64,000 nt of DNA from Triplophysa rosa (lineage: Eukaryota > Chordata > Actinopteri > Cypriniformes > Nemacheilidae). Below, one piece after another: positions 21,621 to 33,939 of the stretch. The notes below the pieces were generated by a model. The model ran no database searches, was not told the DNA's origin, and worked only from the letters and a program-made list of their open reading frames with translations. The DNA lies in assembly GCF_024868665.1 (NCBI RefSeq), contig NC_079914.1:4086593-4150592 (forward strand), written 5' to 3'. Position 1 is the stretch's first letter, and each line of letters begins with the position of its first letter. The translations under genes were made by a program, and so were the position numbers.

Positions 21621-22669
21621 AATCTAAAATGTATGTACTGTGTTTCTGCGCTGGTTTCAGAGCTGTCCTGATTAAAAATGTAACACTGCTACAAATCCAA
21701 AAGAATTCAGTTACTGTAGATGTTCTTCTCTGGCTTTCTCTTAAGAGTAAAACACATATCGTTCACCTTTGATGAGACACATAGGGACCTCTCGGTTTTA
21801 TTGAGTTGATGTGGTTCATGAACACAGGAAAGCAACCTAAAACACTTTATATCAAGTAATGTTCTGTAAACTTCACTACAATAGTACATAGATTATGTAA
21901 GCATATAACACAGAGATGCAGTATTATCATAAGCTTGTGTTGTTTTTCTAACACACTGGTGTCAATGGACCCCTTAACGTCTTTGAAAGGTTTTCACAGG
22001 CAGAATACAGCCAGTTTCTGATTTGAGTCTCATCTGTAATCTTCCTCTTCCCTGTAGCTCTGAAATCTCATGTGCACCTCCACATATTCAAACATGAGAA
22101 CCAATGATGTTTGCAGTCACTGACATCAGACCTGACACAACACATCCTCAGGTGCCATACTCAAATATATGACAAAGCGAGTGAGATTTGGGGGTCTACA
22201 TGTGAGGGGAACCTTACTTTCAACCTGTTCTTTACTCTAAGCTATACTGTGGAACATGGCTTATATAGACTTAAAAATGCACATAGGTAATATCAACCTT
22301 AAAAACAAACAAACAAAAATGTTATTTTTTTATAGCTTGATATTCTCATTAATACAGTATTTGCTTGAAAATGCAAATGACCTTTTTTAAAAAAGAGAAA
22401 AGTTATGTGTGAAACAACATAAAGACAAATGAAAACAGTAAATGATGACAACATGTTTATGTTCCTTATATGGAATAGTTTTTTTTCTTTTTCTTGTAAA
22501 GAATTGATCTTTGTTTGAGCATGTTGAGTTTTCACAATCATTTTGCAGCTCATTGGTTGTAATAAACTTCACAAAATCAATATACAGTTAATAGAGTATT
22601 ACTTGATGGAAGTTGTTTTTTTGTGTTGAAGATACATATTCTAAAACAATATATCCATTGTATAAAAAT
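21621..22669. other. Upstream intergenic DNA, no supported gene
   Basis: No gene or well-bounded repeat is seen. Confidence 0.4.
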
Positions 22670-23010
22670 TAGGGCTGTCAAACGATTAATCGCGATTAAT
22701 CGCATCCAGAATAAGAGTTTGTTTACATAATATGTACTGTGCATAATAATTTTGTATTTATTAACACATACACATACATGCATATATTTAAGAAAAATCT
22801 CAAAATTAATAAACATTTATATATAATTTCAATTATTGGTAAATATAAATAAATACATGTAAATATTTCCTAAGTATGTATTCATGTGTATGTGTTTGTA
22901 TTTATAAATACAAAATTAATATACACAGTACACAGACATACAGTATATTATGTAAACACAAACTTTTACTCTGGATGCGATTAATCACGATTAATCGTTT
23001 GACAGCCCTA
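22670..23010 (+). mobile_element. Non-autonomous hAT, 8-bp TSD ATAAAAAT
   Basis: Ends TAGGGCTGTCAAACGATTAA and TTAATCGTTTGACAGCCCTA form near-perfect inverted repeats. The octamer ATAAAAAT occurs on both sides (22662-22669 and 23011-23018). 341 bp, no transposase. A more decayed copy is at 28906-29259. Confidence 0.9.
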
Positions 23011-23704
23011 ATAAAAATCAAGGTATTAAAAATATTACTCCAGTCAGTCTTGTTGATTTGACCATAAAACGAACTACATTTAATATTTTATACCCTGGTT
23101 AAATAGCAATTCGTAATGTATCATACAGTATGAAACAATCCCCACAAAATTACAGAATTTCAATGTTTATTAGTTGTTATTAACTTTATTTTATATGATA
23201 AATGTTGCTGTAAATTAGACCTTATAGATATTCAAGCAGATTTAGCTATGTGAAAACATTAAATCTAGATTCCTCACTCCACTGCTTGTCCACGGAGAAA
23301 TCAATATCAATGTAAACGCTTTCACTGATGGGATGTTGATTGAGAACATTATATGGGATATCATTATCCGTATGAGTGATGTTCTGTCATGTCTATTCAG
23401 TCTGCACATCCACACACATAATTACCTGTTTGTGTTAGTTTGTTTCCTTTGGTACATTTTCCCTTGTTTTTGAATGAATTGAACGGTTTTAACTGTGTTA
23501 TATTGTATTGTATCATTTCTGTAAGCACATAACAAAGAAAGGACTTCACAATTAAATAAAAATGCATTGGTTGTACTTAATTGTCACGATAAACTGAATA
23601 TTGCACTGAAATATGACTAATTTCTACAATATAAGATACTTCTAAAATGTAGACTATATACGTCTACGAAATTGTAGTAGGCTACATTTTGATGGTTTGA
23701 GAAT
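23011..23704. other. Upstream intergenic DNA, no supported gene
   Basis: AT-rich. No gene or repeat boundary seen. Confidence 0.45.
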
Positions 23705-23721
23705 CTCTCTCTCTCTCGCGC

Positions 23722-23759
<38 letters not shown>

Positions 23760-23955
23760 CTATGGGGGGGGGGGGCTGTAAAATTGTGAATTGATGTTGA
23801 CATGTCAGAATTCTTTACCTCTGTGAAGGCAGTACTTTTATTCAACGCAGGAACAGCAACGTAACAATATGAAAAGAAAAACATACTTCTCATTATCCCA
23901 TATTAACATCGATGAAAAGATGTAATCTAACAAAATAAATAAAGAAAGGCTGTTT

Positions 23956-24054
<99 letters not shown>

Positions 24055-24256
24055 CTATGGGGGGACTATTCACATAAAATTGTGAATTGATGTTGACATG
24101 TCAGAATTCTTTACCTCTGTGAAGGCAGTACTTTTATTCAACGCAGGAACAGCAACGTAACAATATGAAAAGAAAAACATACTTCTCATTATCCCATATT
24201 AACATCGATGAAAAGATGTAATCTAACAAAATAAATAAAGAAAGGCTGTTTTTTCT
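23705..24256. repeat. Tandem duplication (~296-bp period) with CT/GT/GA microsatellites
   Basis: The ~180 bp from AAAATTGTGAATTGATGTTG to GGCTGTTTTTTCT occurs twice (ending at 23960 and about 24256) with no difference I can find. Each copy is preceded by a GT tract running into GA repeats and ACTATGGGGGG. The second GT tract is 80 bp, (GT)40, at 23961-24040; the first is about 23 bp. It lies roughly 1 kb upstream of the grm7 start codon. Confidence 0.9.
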
Positions 24257-24429
24257 TTCCTCTGACATATTTTTGTTGTGAATATCTTCCCTACCTTATT
24301 GATAAACATTCATTTTCTCACATGCATATCTCGAGTAAGCTGTTGAACGGGGCTTGCAAACTTATGAGAGATCTTCATTAGAATTTCCTTTCCGTGTTTC
24401 ATGAGCTGTAATGGCCATGTCAGTCAGTA

Positions 24430-25241
24430 ATTCGCGTCAAACGCAGGAGCGCATTTTCTTTGAGGGCTGACCAGGATGAGTAACACGACATCGATCGTGC
24501 GTTGAGTCATTTGACAAATCCATATTTGATGCTGGGTGGAGAGAGAGGAGGAGACACACGGCTTGCCTCCGCGTCTCTCCCAGTTCTTCTGAGGATTTTT
24601 CCAACACCAAAAGACGTGATATCACGCAGCCTTGCTTTCCGCCTCTGAAATGTAATATGCAGCGCCTGCTACGACCCAAACGAGCCTCGGCGAAGTCCGC
24701 GACGGGAGGATGTTACGGATTTCTCACCTGACATCGATTCACTCGAACGTTTTGCCTGCGTGTTGTTCTTGACGCGTCGTTCCGAGCGAAAACTTTTTGT
24801 CGCGTTTCATTTTTTAATCCGCTTAATAGTAAAACTCCGTTACGATGTCTTTCCAGCGGCGTTGTGACTGCGTGGATCGGCGAGGAAACGCGCGTCTTAG
24901 TCGAATATCTGTGCACTTTATTGTTGCGTCTTGCGTGGAAATGTGTCTGATTTAAGGACAGCTCGATTAAAAATGCATTGGGTTTGTTGCCCGTTTCTTT
25001 GTGAAAGAAAATAAACAATGCAGATTATTTGAGCAACAAGCGTCGCCGTACGATGCTCACATTCCCAAGGAATTACGCATCCTTTCATTGCGCGGTGTTT
25101 TTGAAGAAACTCCCAACATATCCTCTCAGCCACCCTACTTTGATCGAGTCTATGGGCATCATCGAGCTCAAATCTGTTTCGGTTTACCTATAAATACTTT
25201 GACAAAGTGCCTTCGGTGGTTACTAAAACGAAAAGGAGACC
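24430..25241 (+). promoter_or_regulatory. grm7: CpG-rich promoter / 5' UTR region of grm7
   Basis: CpG dinucleotides become frequent here compared with the AT-rich flanks (CGACATCGATCGTGCG, CGAGCCTCGGCGAAGTCCG, GGCGAGGAAACGCGCG) and stay frequent through exon 1. This is the expected position of the promoter and 5' UTR. The transcription start is not determinable, and an upstream noncoding exon is not excluded. A TATA-like TATAAATA at 25189-25196 is only about 50 bp before the ATG and is probably not the core promoter. Confidence 0.6.
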
Positions 25242-25721
25242 ATGGCTTGCTTTCCATGGCGGGTGTTTTGGATAATCCAAGCTCTTGTGGATGTGACACT
25301 TTCGCAGGAAATTTACGCACCTCATTCCATCAGAATCGAAGGGGACCTGACCCTAGGTGGCCTTTTTCCCGTCCATGCCCGCGGGGTGTCTGGGGAGCCG
25401 TGTGGAGATATCAAGAAGGAAAACGGGATACACCGATTGGAGGCGATGCTTTACGCCTTGGACCAGATCAACAGCGACGACGAGCTTTTGCCCAACATCA
25501 CTTTGGGCGCGAGGGTTTTGGACACATGTTCCCGCGATACGTATGCGTTGGAGCAGTCCCTCACTTTTGTGCAGGCTCTCATACAGAAAGACACGTCGGA
25601 TGTAAGGTGCACGAACGGGGAGCCCCCGGTGTTTGTCAAACCCGAGAAGGTGGTGGGAGTCATAGGGGCTTCGGCGAGTTCAGTGTCTATCATGGTTGCG
25701 AATATACTGCGACTTTTTCAG
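25242..25721 (+). CDS. grm7: grm7 exon 1: metabotropic glutamate receptor 7, N-terminal part
   Basis: First coding exon (160 codons, phase-0 end) of a group III metabotropic glutamate receptor, a presynaptic Gi/o-coupled receptor that lowers cAMP and transmitter release. ATG 25242 has A at -3 and G at +4, and an in-frame TAA lies 18 bp upstream (25224-25226). Residues 1-21 form a signal peptide, with cleavage likely before [13 protein letters not shown]. The rest begins the Venus-flytrap ligand domain ([48 protein letters not shown]). C54 and C96 have the family disulfide spacing, N85 is in an N-glycosylation sequon, and the serine cluster 144-149 includes the glutamate-contacting position. 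Asn61, four residues before ligand-site Arg65, is the receptor-7 state; receptors 4 and 8 have Lys there, which supports grm7. The exon ends at the same LFQ boundary as the mammalian gene. The remaining exons lie beyond the window. Confidence 0.94.
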
Positions 25722-25727
25722 GTACGT

Positions 25728-27065
25728 GAAGCAGACAGAACGTGTAGTGACATGTCTAATGGAATGTAACGAGTCCACGTATTCACCATTTCATACATAT
25801 ATAAAATGGCATATAATAATGAAACAACGGCAGTTATTTGTATGTAAATGTTTTTATAATCGGTTATATAAGGAGAGCAGGCTGTTAGTCGTAATCGATT
25901 TATCAATCAGTCATCGACTGGCACCTGCAGAGTGGCTTTCAGCGGGGTTCTCTCTCTTCATCTCTTCCTCTCCCTATGTCTGTCCATTTTTAATTTCAAA
26001 GTACTTCAATTAGTTTACTATATACTGCCAAACCAACGATAATAGTGCTATTTTTTAGTATTTGTATATTATTTTCCGTAAATAAATAAAAGCCCTAAAA
26101 CATTGTTAAGAAAATATGACAGAAAATGTGCCATTCTCATGCTGTCATCACTTCGTGTAACTGGCTTTGAGTATTTTACAGTGTTCATACAAGTGAGTTT
26201 GCAGATTTAGGTTCATCGTTTTAGATTCAAATCCAACAGAAACTGTTGATTCCTAGATTCTTTGAAGTAAGAAAATGTTGCCATCGATCTTTAGTAAATA
26301 TAAACTGTATTGTGTGAAACAGGTGTCTTAGGAAATCACATCCATAACTGAGACTAATACAACCCTCAGCCTATTTAATATGAAACGGTGGTGGGGGCGT
26401 GAAACAACTAGTTGCACAGAAGCGAAACGTAAATGCACCCAGATATGCACAGCAATAATTGTATCCCGCCCCTTGATTCTGATATTTCTGATTACAGATA
26501 CAGCAATTAAAAATGTAACATTCTGTAAAGCTCACTGTAATGATGTGAAGGGATTATTCCGATTTATCTGTGCGCCGCATCAGAGATAAACACGACTAAT
26601 GACATCCCACTGGTCTACTTGGATAGTGCAAAGCTCGTCTTCTGTGTGATGCTTTGCACTCTTTCTCTCTGTTTCTCATGCATGCGAGTGCACAGGCGGG
26701 GAAAGACATCTGAACGAACAAACATTATGATAGAATCTAAAAGAATGTAGAGTGTAGATTGCTTTAGTGGAATGATGTTGATTGCCATTAAAGAAAATCA
26801 TTTGGACTCATTTATACTAGAAGTAAATGGGTAAACTCCATCATTCCACCAATTTACATAATCCTGCTACAGGTATGACAATGTAAAACTGGCAATACGC
26901 CCAATTATACAAGATCTTCTAACATAGAGAAAAAACAATACACAGATTGTTGTCTAAAAACATAGTTTGTGTTGTAAGATATTTTACAAGACTATAATTT
27001 CCACATTTCTGCCAGAAGTGCCTCAACGCATAGACTTCCATTGAAAGTGCATTGCTGTTAAAGAC
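25728..27065. other. Intronic, no repeat or gene recognised
   Basis: Single-copy-looking DNA directly after the donor. Intronic regulatory elements are possible but cannot be shown. Confidence 0.4.
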
Positions 27066-27306
27066 TTAACTTGGCAAGTTCACCCAAAAATGAAAATTCG
27101 TTTATTGACTTACCCTCATGTTGTGCAGAACACAAAATAAGATATTGGTAACCAACATTGACCCCCATTGACTTCCATTGTATGAACACCAAACCACGGA
27201 GACATTTCTCAAAATATCTTATTTTGTGTAATTACAGTTTACACAATTTGCACCACATGAGGGAGAATAAATTGTGATTTTTTATTTTGGGGTGAACTAT
27301 CCCTCA
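27066..27306. repeat. Palindromic MITE ('GGGATAGTTCACCC' family)
   Basis: It starts GGCAAGTTCACCCAAAAATG and ends GGGGTGAACTATCCCT, with CAAAATATCTTATTTTGTG and CATTGACTTCCATTG inside. Confidence 0.75.
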
Positions 27307-28905
27307 AGTCTGATTTTTTTAGAAACCTGCATGTGTTTTCTCTCACCGTTCACCCTCACATAGCACTTAGCCACCAGCTGCCGTCTAATGTGTTGAAATA
27401 AAGCTTTTACCCACCAAAATCTCCTTTGATACCCATTCCATTTACAAGATCTTTTAGGCATTTTAAAACAGTAGAATGACCATTATAAAGCGTTGAAACT
27501 TGCGCGCTCAACTGCATGTAGTTATTATATTTTAATATGAATGCACCAGTTCCTTATGTTTTCGCATTAATAACTTGACAATAATGAGCTGAATGCACTC
27601 AGATAAGGCTGCAATATTTATGCCACTTTGCTTGAGTTCAGTTTCAGGAAGAACCGCACGGCTAATGGCCAGAGTGCTTTCAGCAGACCTCCCGGACTGC
27701 TTCAGACTTTCTGTCCTAGATACTGTATACTATTCAGGAAGTATTTACAAAAATACCTCTTGTACACATGGGATTTTAACACCAGCCAGGATGTCACAGA
27801 TTTTCATTTCTAAGCATTAAGAAAGCAAATTTAGAGTCACGTTGTGCCCCACTAACCACCTGCGTCTTATTTCCCTATGGCCTCGCACTTGCTTCAGGTC
27901 TCAAGACTGTTTTTATTTGCTGTAGGGCTGGGATTTCTGAGGGCATCCCCATTGGCCCCGAGCGTTTTCGAAGTGCTATGAGCACTGGCGTGATGAGGGT
28001 TGAAGTGTTGAGGGCGATGCACCCTGACACAATTCATGAGACGTACCGTCGGGTTTACTGTAGATTCCACCTCAACACATTTTGACTCAGAATACTTCTG
28101 ACGCCACAGGCTGCGAATTTCATTTGGTTGTGGTTAAACTCGTGATATGCCATTACTGCAGTGGCTTTATTATTATTTTATTTTCTGGCACAAAGAGCAA
28201 AGAGAACTGCAAATGTTGCAGTTGGGCAAATGTTATAGGAAAGTTTCTTAATAAAAAAGTTATTGACAATGACTTCTTTATTACACATTATTGGTCTTAA
28301 CGTGCATGTATTATAAGTGGATTTTATTACTAAATTTAAAAAATGAATGTGATCTGACTATGGAATATAATAATGTAATAAACTTTTTTATTGTTTTATG
28401 CTACTGTTTTAGGTCTTGCTAATAGATAATGCAGAAAATTAATTAATGCCATTTCTTGTTGGCATAATAACAATTGACAGATTCAAAACAGAAATGTTAC
28501 CATTGGGATACACAATCTCCCTGTCCTGATCAGAAACCCCCTCAAAAGTAGAGAACAAAATCCAAAAAACTCAGTGTTGGGTGGAATACGTAAAAGGACC
28601 AAATAAATTTTACCAAACAATGACGTTTTTGATGATGCGATCAAGTTGCAACTATAGAGAAGGAGGTGCATTGTAGATTGTGGAAGCGTTTTAAAGTGTC
28701 CGGAAAAAAAACGCGACGCGGACTAAATTTCGGAACGAAAGACCTAGCTGTCGCTAACTCAGTAACTTTAGACGGTAGTGGGTGGTCTGACAAAAGCCCT
28801 GCAGCTGCTGACATACTTTGACATGCACTGAACAGGTCTTTGCCACAACCTGTCAAAATAAAAATCTGGTTAACAAATTATGACATACCCAAAATGAAAA
28901 AAAAA
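27307..28905. other. Intronic, no gene recognised
   Basis: Mostly AT-rich unique-looking sequence. A slightly CpG-enriched patch at 28680-28760 (AAAACGCGACGCGGACTAAA) has no recognisable function. Confidence 0.4.
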
Positions 28906-29259
28906 TAGGGGCGACAAACGATTAATCGCGATTAATCGCATACGGAAAATAAAAGTTTGTTTTTACATAATATGTTTGTGTACTGTGCATATTAATTTTG
29001 TATTTATAAAACATACACATACATGCATATATTTAAGAAAAATACAAAATATAATAATTAATAAACATTTATATATATTTTAAATTATTGGTAAATATAA
29101 ATAAATACGTGTAAATATTTTCTATCTATCTGAATACGTGTATGTGTATGTGTTTATAAATACAAAATTAATATGCACAGTACGCAGACATATATTATGT
29201 AAATACTTTTATTAAATACAAACTTTTATTCTGAATGTGATAATCATTTCACAGCTCTT
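28906..29259 (+). repeat. Decayed hAT copy related to 22670-23010
   Basis: Left end TAGGGGCGACAAACGATTAA matches the family. The interior shares CATACACATACATGCATATA and the AAATTATTGGTAAATATAAA segment. The right end CACAGCTCTT is degraded. Confidence 0.75.
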
Positions 29260-31321
29260 GAAAAAAAACTGTAGTGAAATATATTATTTACTTGTGTAAT
29301 TTGAAGTAAATGTGCTAATAAAATTAGTAAAAAACACTACTAAAATAAAATTGAAAAAACTGTGTAAATAACTAAAATGATGTCTTTAAATCGTTTTGCA
29401 GTAGCGTATAATAATCCAAAAGTAATCCAAAACCTCGGTACTCTGCTTCAGACAAGAATTTTCATTTCTGTGCATTCCTATTCAAAAGTTGCCACCGGCT
29501 CAAAGAAGTCCTCCATAATCTACTGCAAACTCGCTCTGATATGATGGGAAACAGCGTTTCACAATCTAATCAATTTGGATACGATAAAATCATGTCCAGC
29601 CCTACGTCTTTCAATCTGGAACACCGAATAGGCCTTACGTTTTACAGGCACAGGATTATTTACGATGTTGGCATTGCGATATCGTGCCAGTTATTGGTTT
29701 ATCAGTCAGATGCAGAAACATCAATGTTTTTCCATTGAAATGATGATTAAAACGAACAGGACGCTTCTTGTCACCGCGATTCTCCAGAGTCTGTAAGTGA
29801 CTATTGATTTCTCTGACGTCTTTGGAGGTTTGCTGGCCCAGAAGGCTTGCCGCTCAGAGCTCTAGTAAATACAGTATATGTTTGCTATCACTCATTCGGA
29901 GGCCACCAACACGAAAGTGACAATCGCTACGGTGACAGAAGTCTAAAAATATAAGTACCGTGGGATTCATCGCTCACAGAAGCTGTAACCTACAAACCCA
30001 GGAATTGTGCAGCACAGATATTTTAACCAATCAGTGGGAGGCAGGTATGAAATGTGACATCTTTGTCTTACTGTAGTTATTTTAGTGACGTTTGTGTAGC
30101 ATCAGTGTTATTATTGCTCATCGCTCGCAGCTATGGCTCCAGGCTTCATACTAGAGCCCTAATCCGAAATCTTGTCCAGCATTTGTGCTGTGGACCTGCA
30201 TTATACCTTAGATTGTGCGACTCGTTGAAAAGCACTATAAATTAAGTTAACTAAATTATGGGATTTGGGATTTTCACTTGTCGAATTATATCAGGGGTGA
30301 AAAAATCCTATAAATTTGCATTAAAGGAGGGATCTGAGACATTTTTAAGGAGCAGATTATCGCAGAGATTTAGGGATGGGCATTTGGCGTCATTAAAAAA
30401 CCTCCTGCCAACCATCCACTATAGCCTAGCTAAGCAGTGGCCGGTTTTGTACTCGTGTATTCTTCAGAAAATGTCCAAATCTACTTATTTCTGTAATGTT
30501 TTTACATTACTCATACTTCTGATACTCTTTTTTCAACCTCTAATAAAAAAGAAAAAATCAGAAGTTGTTTTTGGATCTACAATATTTCCTTGTACCATGT
30601 AATTACCATGGTAATCTTTTGTCAATCTCTTGTCATGAGAGAGAGAGATGCCAAGGTGGTTAGACAATGGCATGGTGGCAAGAGTTGATGGAAGACGCGA
30701 TCACCTTCAGGTTATTCGGCTATGATCACCTCCCACCTCTTGTCTTTTTATCAGCCGTCGACATCCTTTGGCTTCCGATTGGCTTCAGGGTTGGCCTCTT
30801 TTCAGCATGTGAAATCCCAGCCCATTTATCAATATTGGCCGCATGTGTAAACTGGTGCCTGCCAAAAACCTTGATGGCGGCATTGCCAGATTGCAACTTT
30901 TTGTTACGTAACATTAAATTTGGTTCTACTGGGGAATTTATGTTGAAAGGATGCCATTTTAGATCAGGTGGGTTCAATGGGCCTGACAAATGATACAGAT
31001 TAATGATTTGGCTGAAGTTACGAGGACGGTAGCTGGAAATGTGTTCGAAACACTCCATTACTCTCAGTGGACCTTGTTCTTGAAACACAACATGAATGAA
31101 TTTGGTCATTCATGAATCCATTCTTGCATAAGCGGTTGCATTGGATTAAATGAGTTTGTAAGACGTTTTATGAACGATTCACACAAAAATGTTGTGTTTT
31201 ATGAGTGAGTCCCATTGATATTTAACTGGCGATACAAAATATTGACTGACTTTTTTCTAGCTGTTTTTAATAGCACTAAATGTATGTGTACCATACATCG
31301 CAATTTATGCTATTTTAAACA
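29260..31321. other. Intronic, no gene recognised
   Basis: Unique-looking DNA with patches of balanced base composition (30660-31080). Open frames there (up to 127 codons, minus strand) show no known domain. Confidence 0.4.
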
Positions 31322-32008
31322 TTAAAGGAAAAGTTCATCTCAAAATCAAAATTGTGTGATTTTTTTACTCACCCACATGACGTTAAACATGTTTTAAGAC
31401 CTCCCGGCATTTTCGGAAGACAAATAAAGATATTTTAGGTGACATCCGAGAGATTTCCAGGCCTCGTCATAGACATTATGGTTATAGTTCTTGTCAAGAT
31501 CCAGAAAAGTCCATCCACTCATAGTGGCTTAGATTTTTTGGAAGCGACAACAATACCTTATGTGCGAAAAACACACCAAAATATTACTTTAATCGCTACA
31601 TGCTCCCGGGTTGTCAATCAGAACGCTGGCATCTGCCCCCACTGAATGTGCATGCGTCAAATTGCTTTCGTGAACGTGCACCATAGACTGACAAGACAGA
31701 GGAGAATATATCGATTAAAGTCGTTATTTTGGTTTGTTTTTTTGCACATAAAGTATTGTCTTCAAAAAAACTCAATTGAGCCACTTTGAGCGGATGGACC
31801 AATTTAACGATGTCTTTAGTACTTGTCTGGATCTTGACAAGAACTATAACCATGATGTCTATGAGGAGGCCTGGAAATCTCTCGGATGTCACCTAAAATA
31901 TCTTTATTTGTGTTCCGAAGATGCCGCGAGGTCTTAAAACATGTTGAACGTCATGTGGGTGAGAAAAAAATAATGCTATTTTGATTTTGTGACGAACATT
32001 TCCTTTAA
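31322..32008. repeat. Palindromic MITE with ~180-bp inverted arms
   Basis: Ends TTAAAGGAAAAGTTCATC and GACGAACATTTCCTTTAA are inverted. The inversion continues for about 180 bp, for example GGTGACATCCGAGAGATTTC and its complement, up to TCTTGTCAAGATCCAGA. TTAA at both edges. The central 320 bp is not palindromic. Confidence 0.85.
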
Positions 32009-32112
32009 GATACTTATCAATGGGTTTTGGGAATATCCAACCAATAAAAAGTATTAAAAAGTGCCTGTCAACTTTGACAACATAATACTTCGTCATTTAA
32101 AAAGTACAGTGG

Positions 32113-32439
32113 TGTAACGAGGTTCAATAAAAGGAAGAAAGGAGGCGGGAACCGGTGAACATTTAACACCAAACTTTAATCAAAAATAAACAAACAATAA
32201 TACGGAAGTAAAAGTAGGCCGGCAGCCCCTCACGGACGACTGCCGGCCACATAAACATAAAAAAACTTAACATATGTCCAGGCCCGGTCCTCTCTTGTCG
32301 GCAGTCCCGTCGATTCCTCCCTTTATGCTCCCAATCTCCTCCGTGGGCGATGCGGGACCGGCGCACGCACAGCTGATTTCCATTATCACTCACGCCACCG
32401 GCCCCGCCCCACGGCTCCCGTCCCGCCTTCCTCGCCACA
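32113..32439 (-). repeat. 3' LTR of the minus-strand element (327 bp)
   Basis: On the + strand it runs TGTAACGAGG to CGCCACA. It aligns throughout with 33008-33339 but with many scattered differences and small indels, clearly more than between the LTRs of the 3315-8318 element. Confidence 0.9.
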
Positions 32440-32454
32440 TACCCCCATCGCCCC
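32440..32454 (-). promoter_or_regulatory. Polypurine tract of the minus-strand element
   Basis: On the minus strand it reads GGGGCGATGGGGGTA immediately before the LTR start TGTGGCGAGG, the same layout as at 8028-8041. Confidence 0.75.
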
Positions 32455-32989
32455 TTACAGGCCGGGGGGTATGTACGGATGAGACGAGAAGCGGAGACGG
32501 GAGCACGAGGATCGACAGGGACGAGAGAGGGGAGAGAGGAAAAAAAAAGTTTTGGTCCGGTTCCCTGACACGCTGTCGTTCGGTCCTCAGCCCAGCCGAG
32601 AGGCTCTTCCTCGCGGTGCTACGTTGTGGTGCTGGACGTTCGGTGGATGGCCCAATCCTCCTCCGCCTCCTGGTGGCCGGCGATGGCTTCTGGCTGAGGG
32701 CAACCGGCAACGAGTTCCCCGTTTCCTGTTCCTCACCATCATGGTTGTTGGCAACAGGATTCCGGCTCATGGCCAACGGCGGCAACTCCTCCGCTCCCTC
32801 TATGGCCGCCATCCCACCTCGTCCCAGGAGCACGGCCGCGAGCTCTCCGTCCCCACCGATTCCTCTCGCTCCAGCACCACTGCCTCTGGCAGCCGCTGGC
32901 GGACGTCCCTCGTCCGCGCTGCCCGAACTCCTCAGCACCGCGAGGCCGCTCGGCAGCGAGGGCTCTTCGACAGCATGTCCCTCCTTCCT

Positions 32990-33006
32990 CCCGGGTTTCG
33001 GCACCA
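32990..33006 (-). promoter_or_regulatory. Primer binding site (tRNA-Phe type) of the minus-strand element
   Basis: On the minus strand TGGTGCCGAAACCCGGG follows the 5' LTR after one spacer base, identical to 3689-3705. Confidence 0.85.
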
Positions 33007-33007
33007 G

Positions 33008-33339
33008 TGTAACGAGGTTCAATGTAAGGAAGGAAGGAGGCGGGAACCGGCGAACATTTAACAATAAACTTTAATCAAAAATAAACAAACAATAATACAG
33101 AAGTAAAAGGCCGGCAGCCCCTCACGGACGACTGCCGGCCACACAAACATAAACACAAAACTTAACATTTCCGGGCCCGGTCCTCTCTCGTCGGCAGTCC
33201 CGTCGCTTGTCCTCTTATGCTCCCGAGCTCCCCCGTGAGGCATGCGAGACCGGTGCGCGTACAGCTGATACTCATTATCACTCACGCCACCGGCCCCGCC
33301 TTCCTGCCCCACGGCTTTCGTCCCGCCTTCCTCGCTACA
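33008..33339 (-). repeat. 5' LTR of the minus-strand element (332 bp)
   Basis: On the + strand it runs TGTAACGAGG to CGCTACA and carries the shared GGCCGGCAGCCCCTCACGG segment. AGTGG follows. Confidence 0.9.
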
Positions 33340-33344
33340 AGTGG

Positions 33345-33939
33345 TTTTCCACTTCCAGAAAAACAGCAAATTTGGTTTCCGAAGGACAGCGACGATATGT
33401 CAAATTTGTATCATCATAAAATTTAAAACTTTCTCAAAGATCTGTGCACTAATTCAATCTTTGATAGCAAAGTATAGAAACTTTTAATATTGAAAAGTAT
33501 TGAAAAGATGAACAATTTATGGGAGTGCAATCAAAATACTTAAAAAAAAGACCACAACTGCACACGCATCATATTTTTACCGTCATAATACTTTTTACCA
33601 TTTCGTTTCGGTAACGTTTAATCAACAAGTCTTTGTTAAGGTATTACTTTCAGAATCGAGAGCATCATGAATTCAATCTCTTACATGGTAACTTCAGTTG
33701 TTCGACAGATTTTTTTGCATGATTCGATTGATACCTTTTTCATGATATAGTTTGATTTTAAGATGATTCATAAAATTGTACAAACAAACTAATTGACTGC
33801 ACAATGCAAGAAAAATACTCTAGCACCTCAAAACAACTTTTTTTTACGAGCTATACTGGACCAGTGTTGTTTTTGTTTTAACGTTTTTTTCCAATGCAAA
33901 TCTCGCCGCATTGTGGCACATTTCACTTCCGTGGCATAT
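33345..33939. other. Intronic, nothing recognised
   Basis: AT-rich DNA without repeat or coding signal. Confidence 0.4.

Larger units (their letters stand above)
32113..33339 (-). mobile_element. Non-autonomous LTR retrotransposon (1,227 bp), TSD AGTGG
   Basis: Two direct LTRs flank a 568-bp core. The target duplication AGTGG is exact at 32108-32112 and 33340-33344. On the minus strand it reads 5' LTR, tRNA-Phe-type primer site, core, polypurine tract, 3' LTR. LTR ends, primer site and purine tract resemble those of the Gmr1-like element at 3315-8318, but no gag or pol motif is present in the GC-rich core. It resembles a TRIM-type or deletion derivative that would need proteins supplied in trans. 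The core is open on both strands for more than 200 codons, which its GC-rich composition alone could explain. Confidence 0.9.

Noticed and set aside
25189..25196. TATAAATA as the grm7 TATA box
   Set aside because: It is about 50 bp before the start codon, leaving almost no 5' UTR, and the region is of CpG-island type.
25001..25729. 242-codon open frame overlapping grm7 exon 1
   Set aside because: It is a shadow in another frame of the CpG-rich exon, starts at GTG and has no family similarity. The real frame is 25242-25721.
30258..30602. 114-codon open frame with a hydrophobic stretch
   Set aside because: Isolated in intron DNA; the hydrophobic part comes from TTT/CTT-rich sequence. No support as a gene.
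32274..33074. 266-codon + strand frame across the minus-strand LTR element
   Set aside because: The region is a GC-rich retroelement core with few stop codons on either strand. No protein domain is visible.
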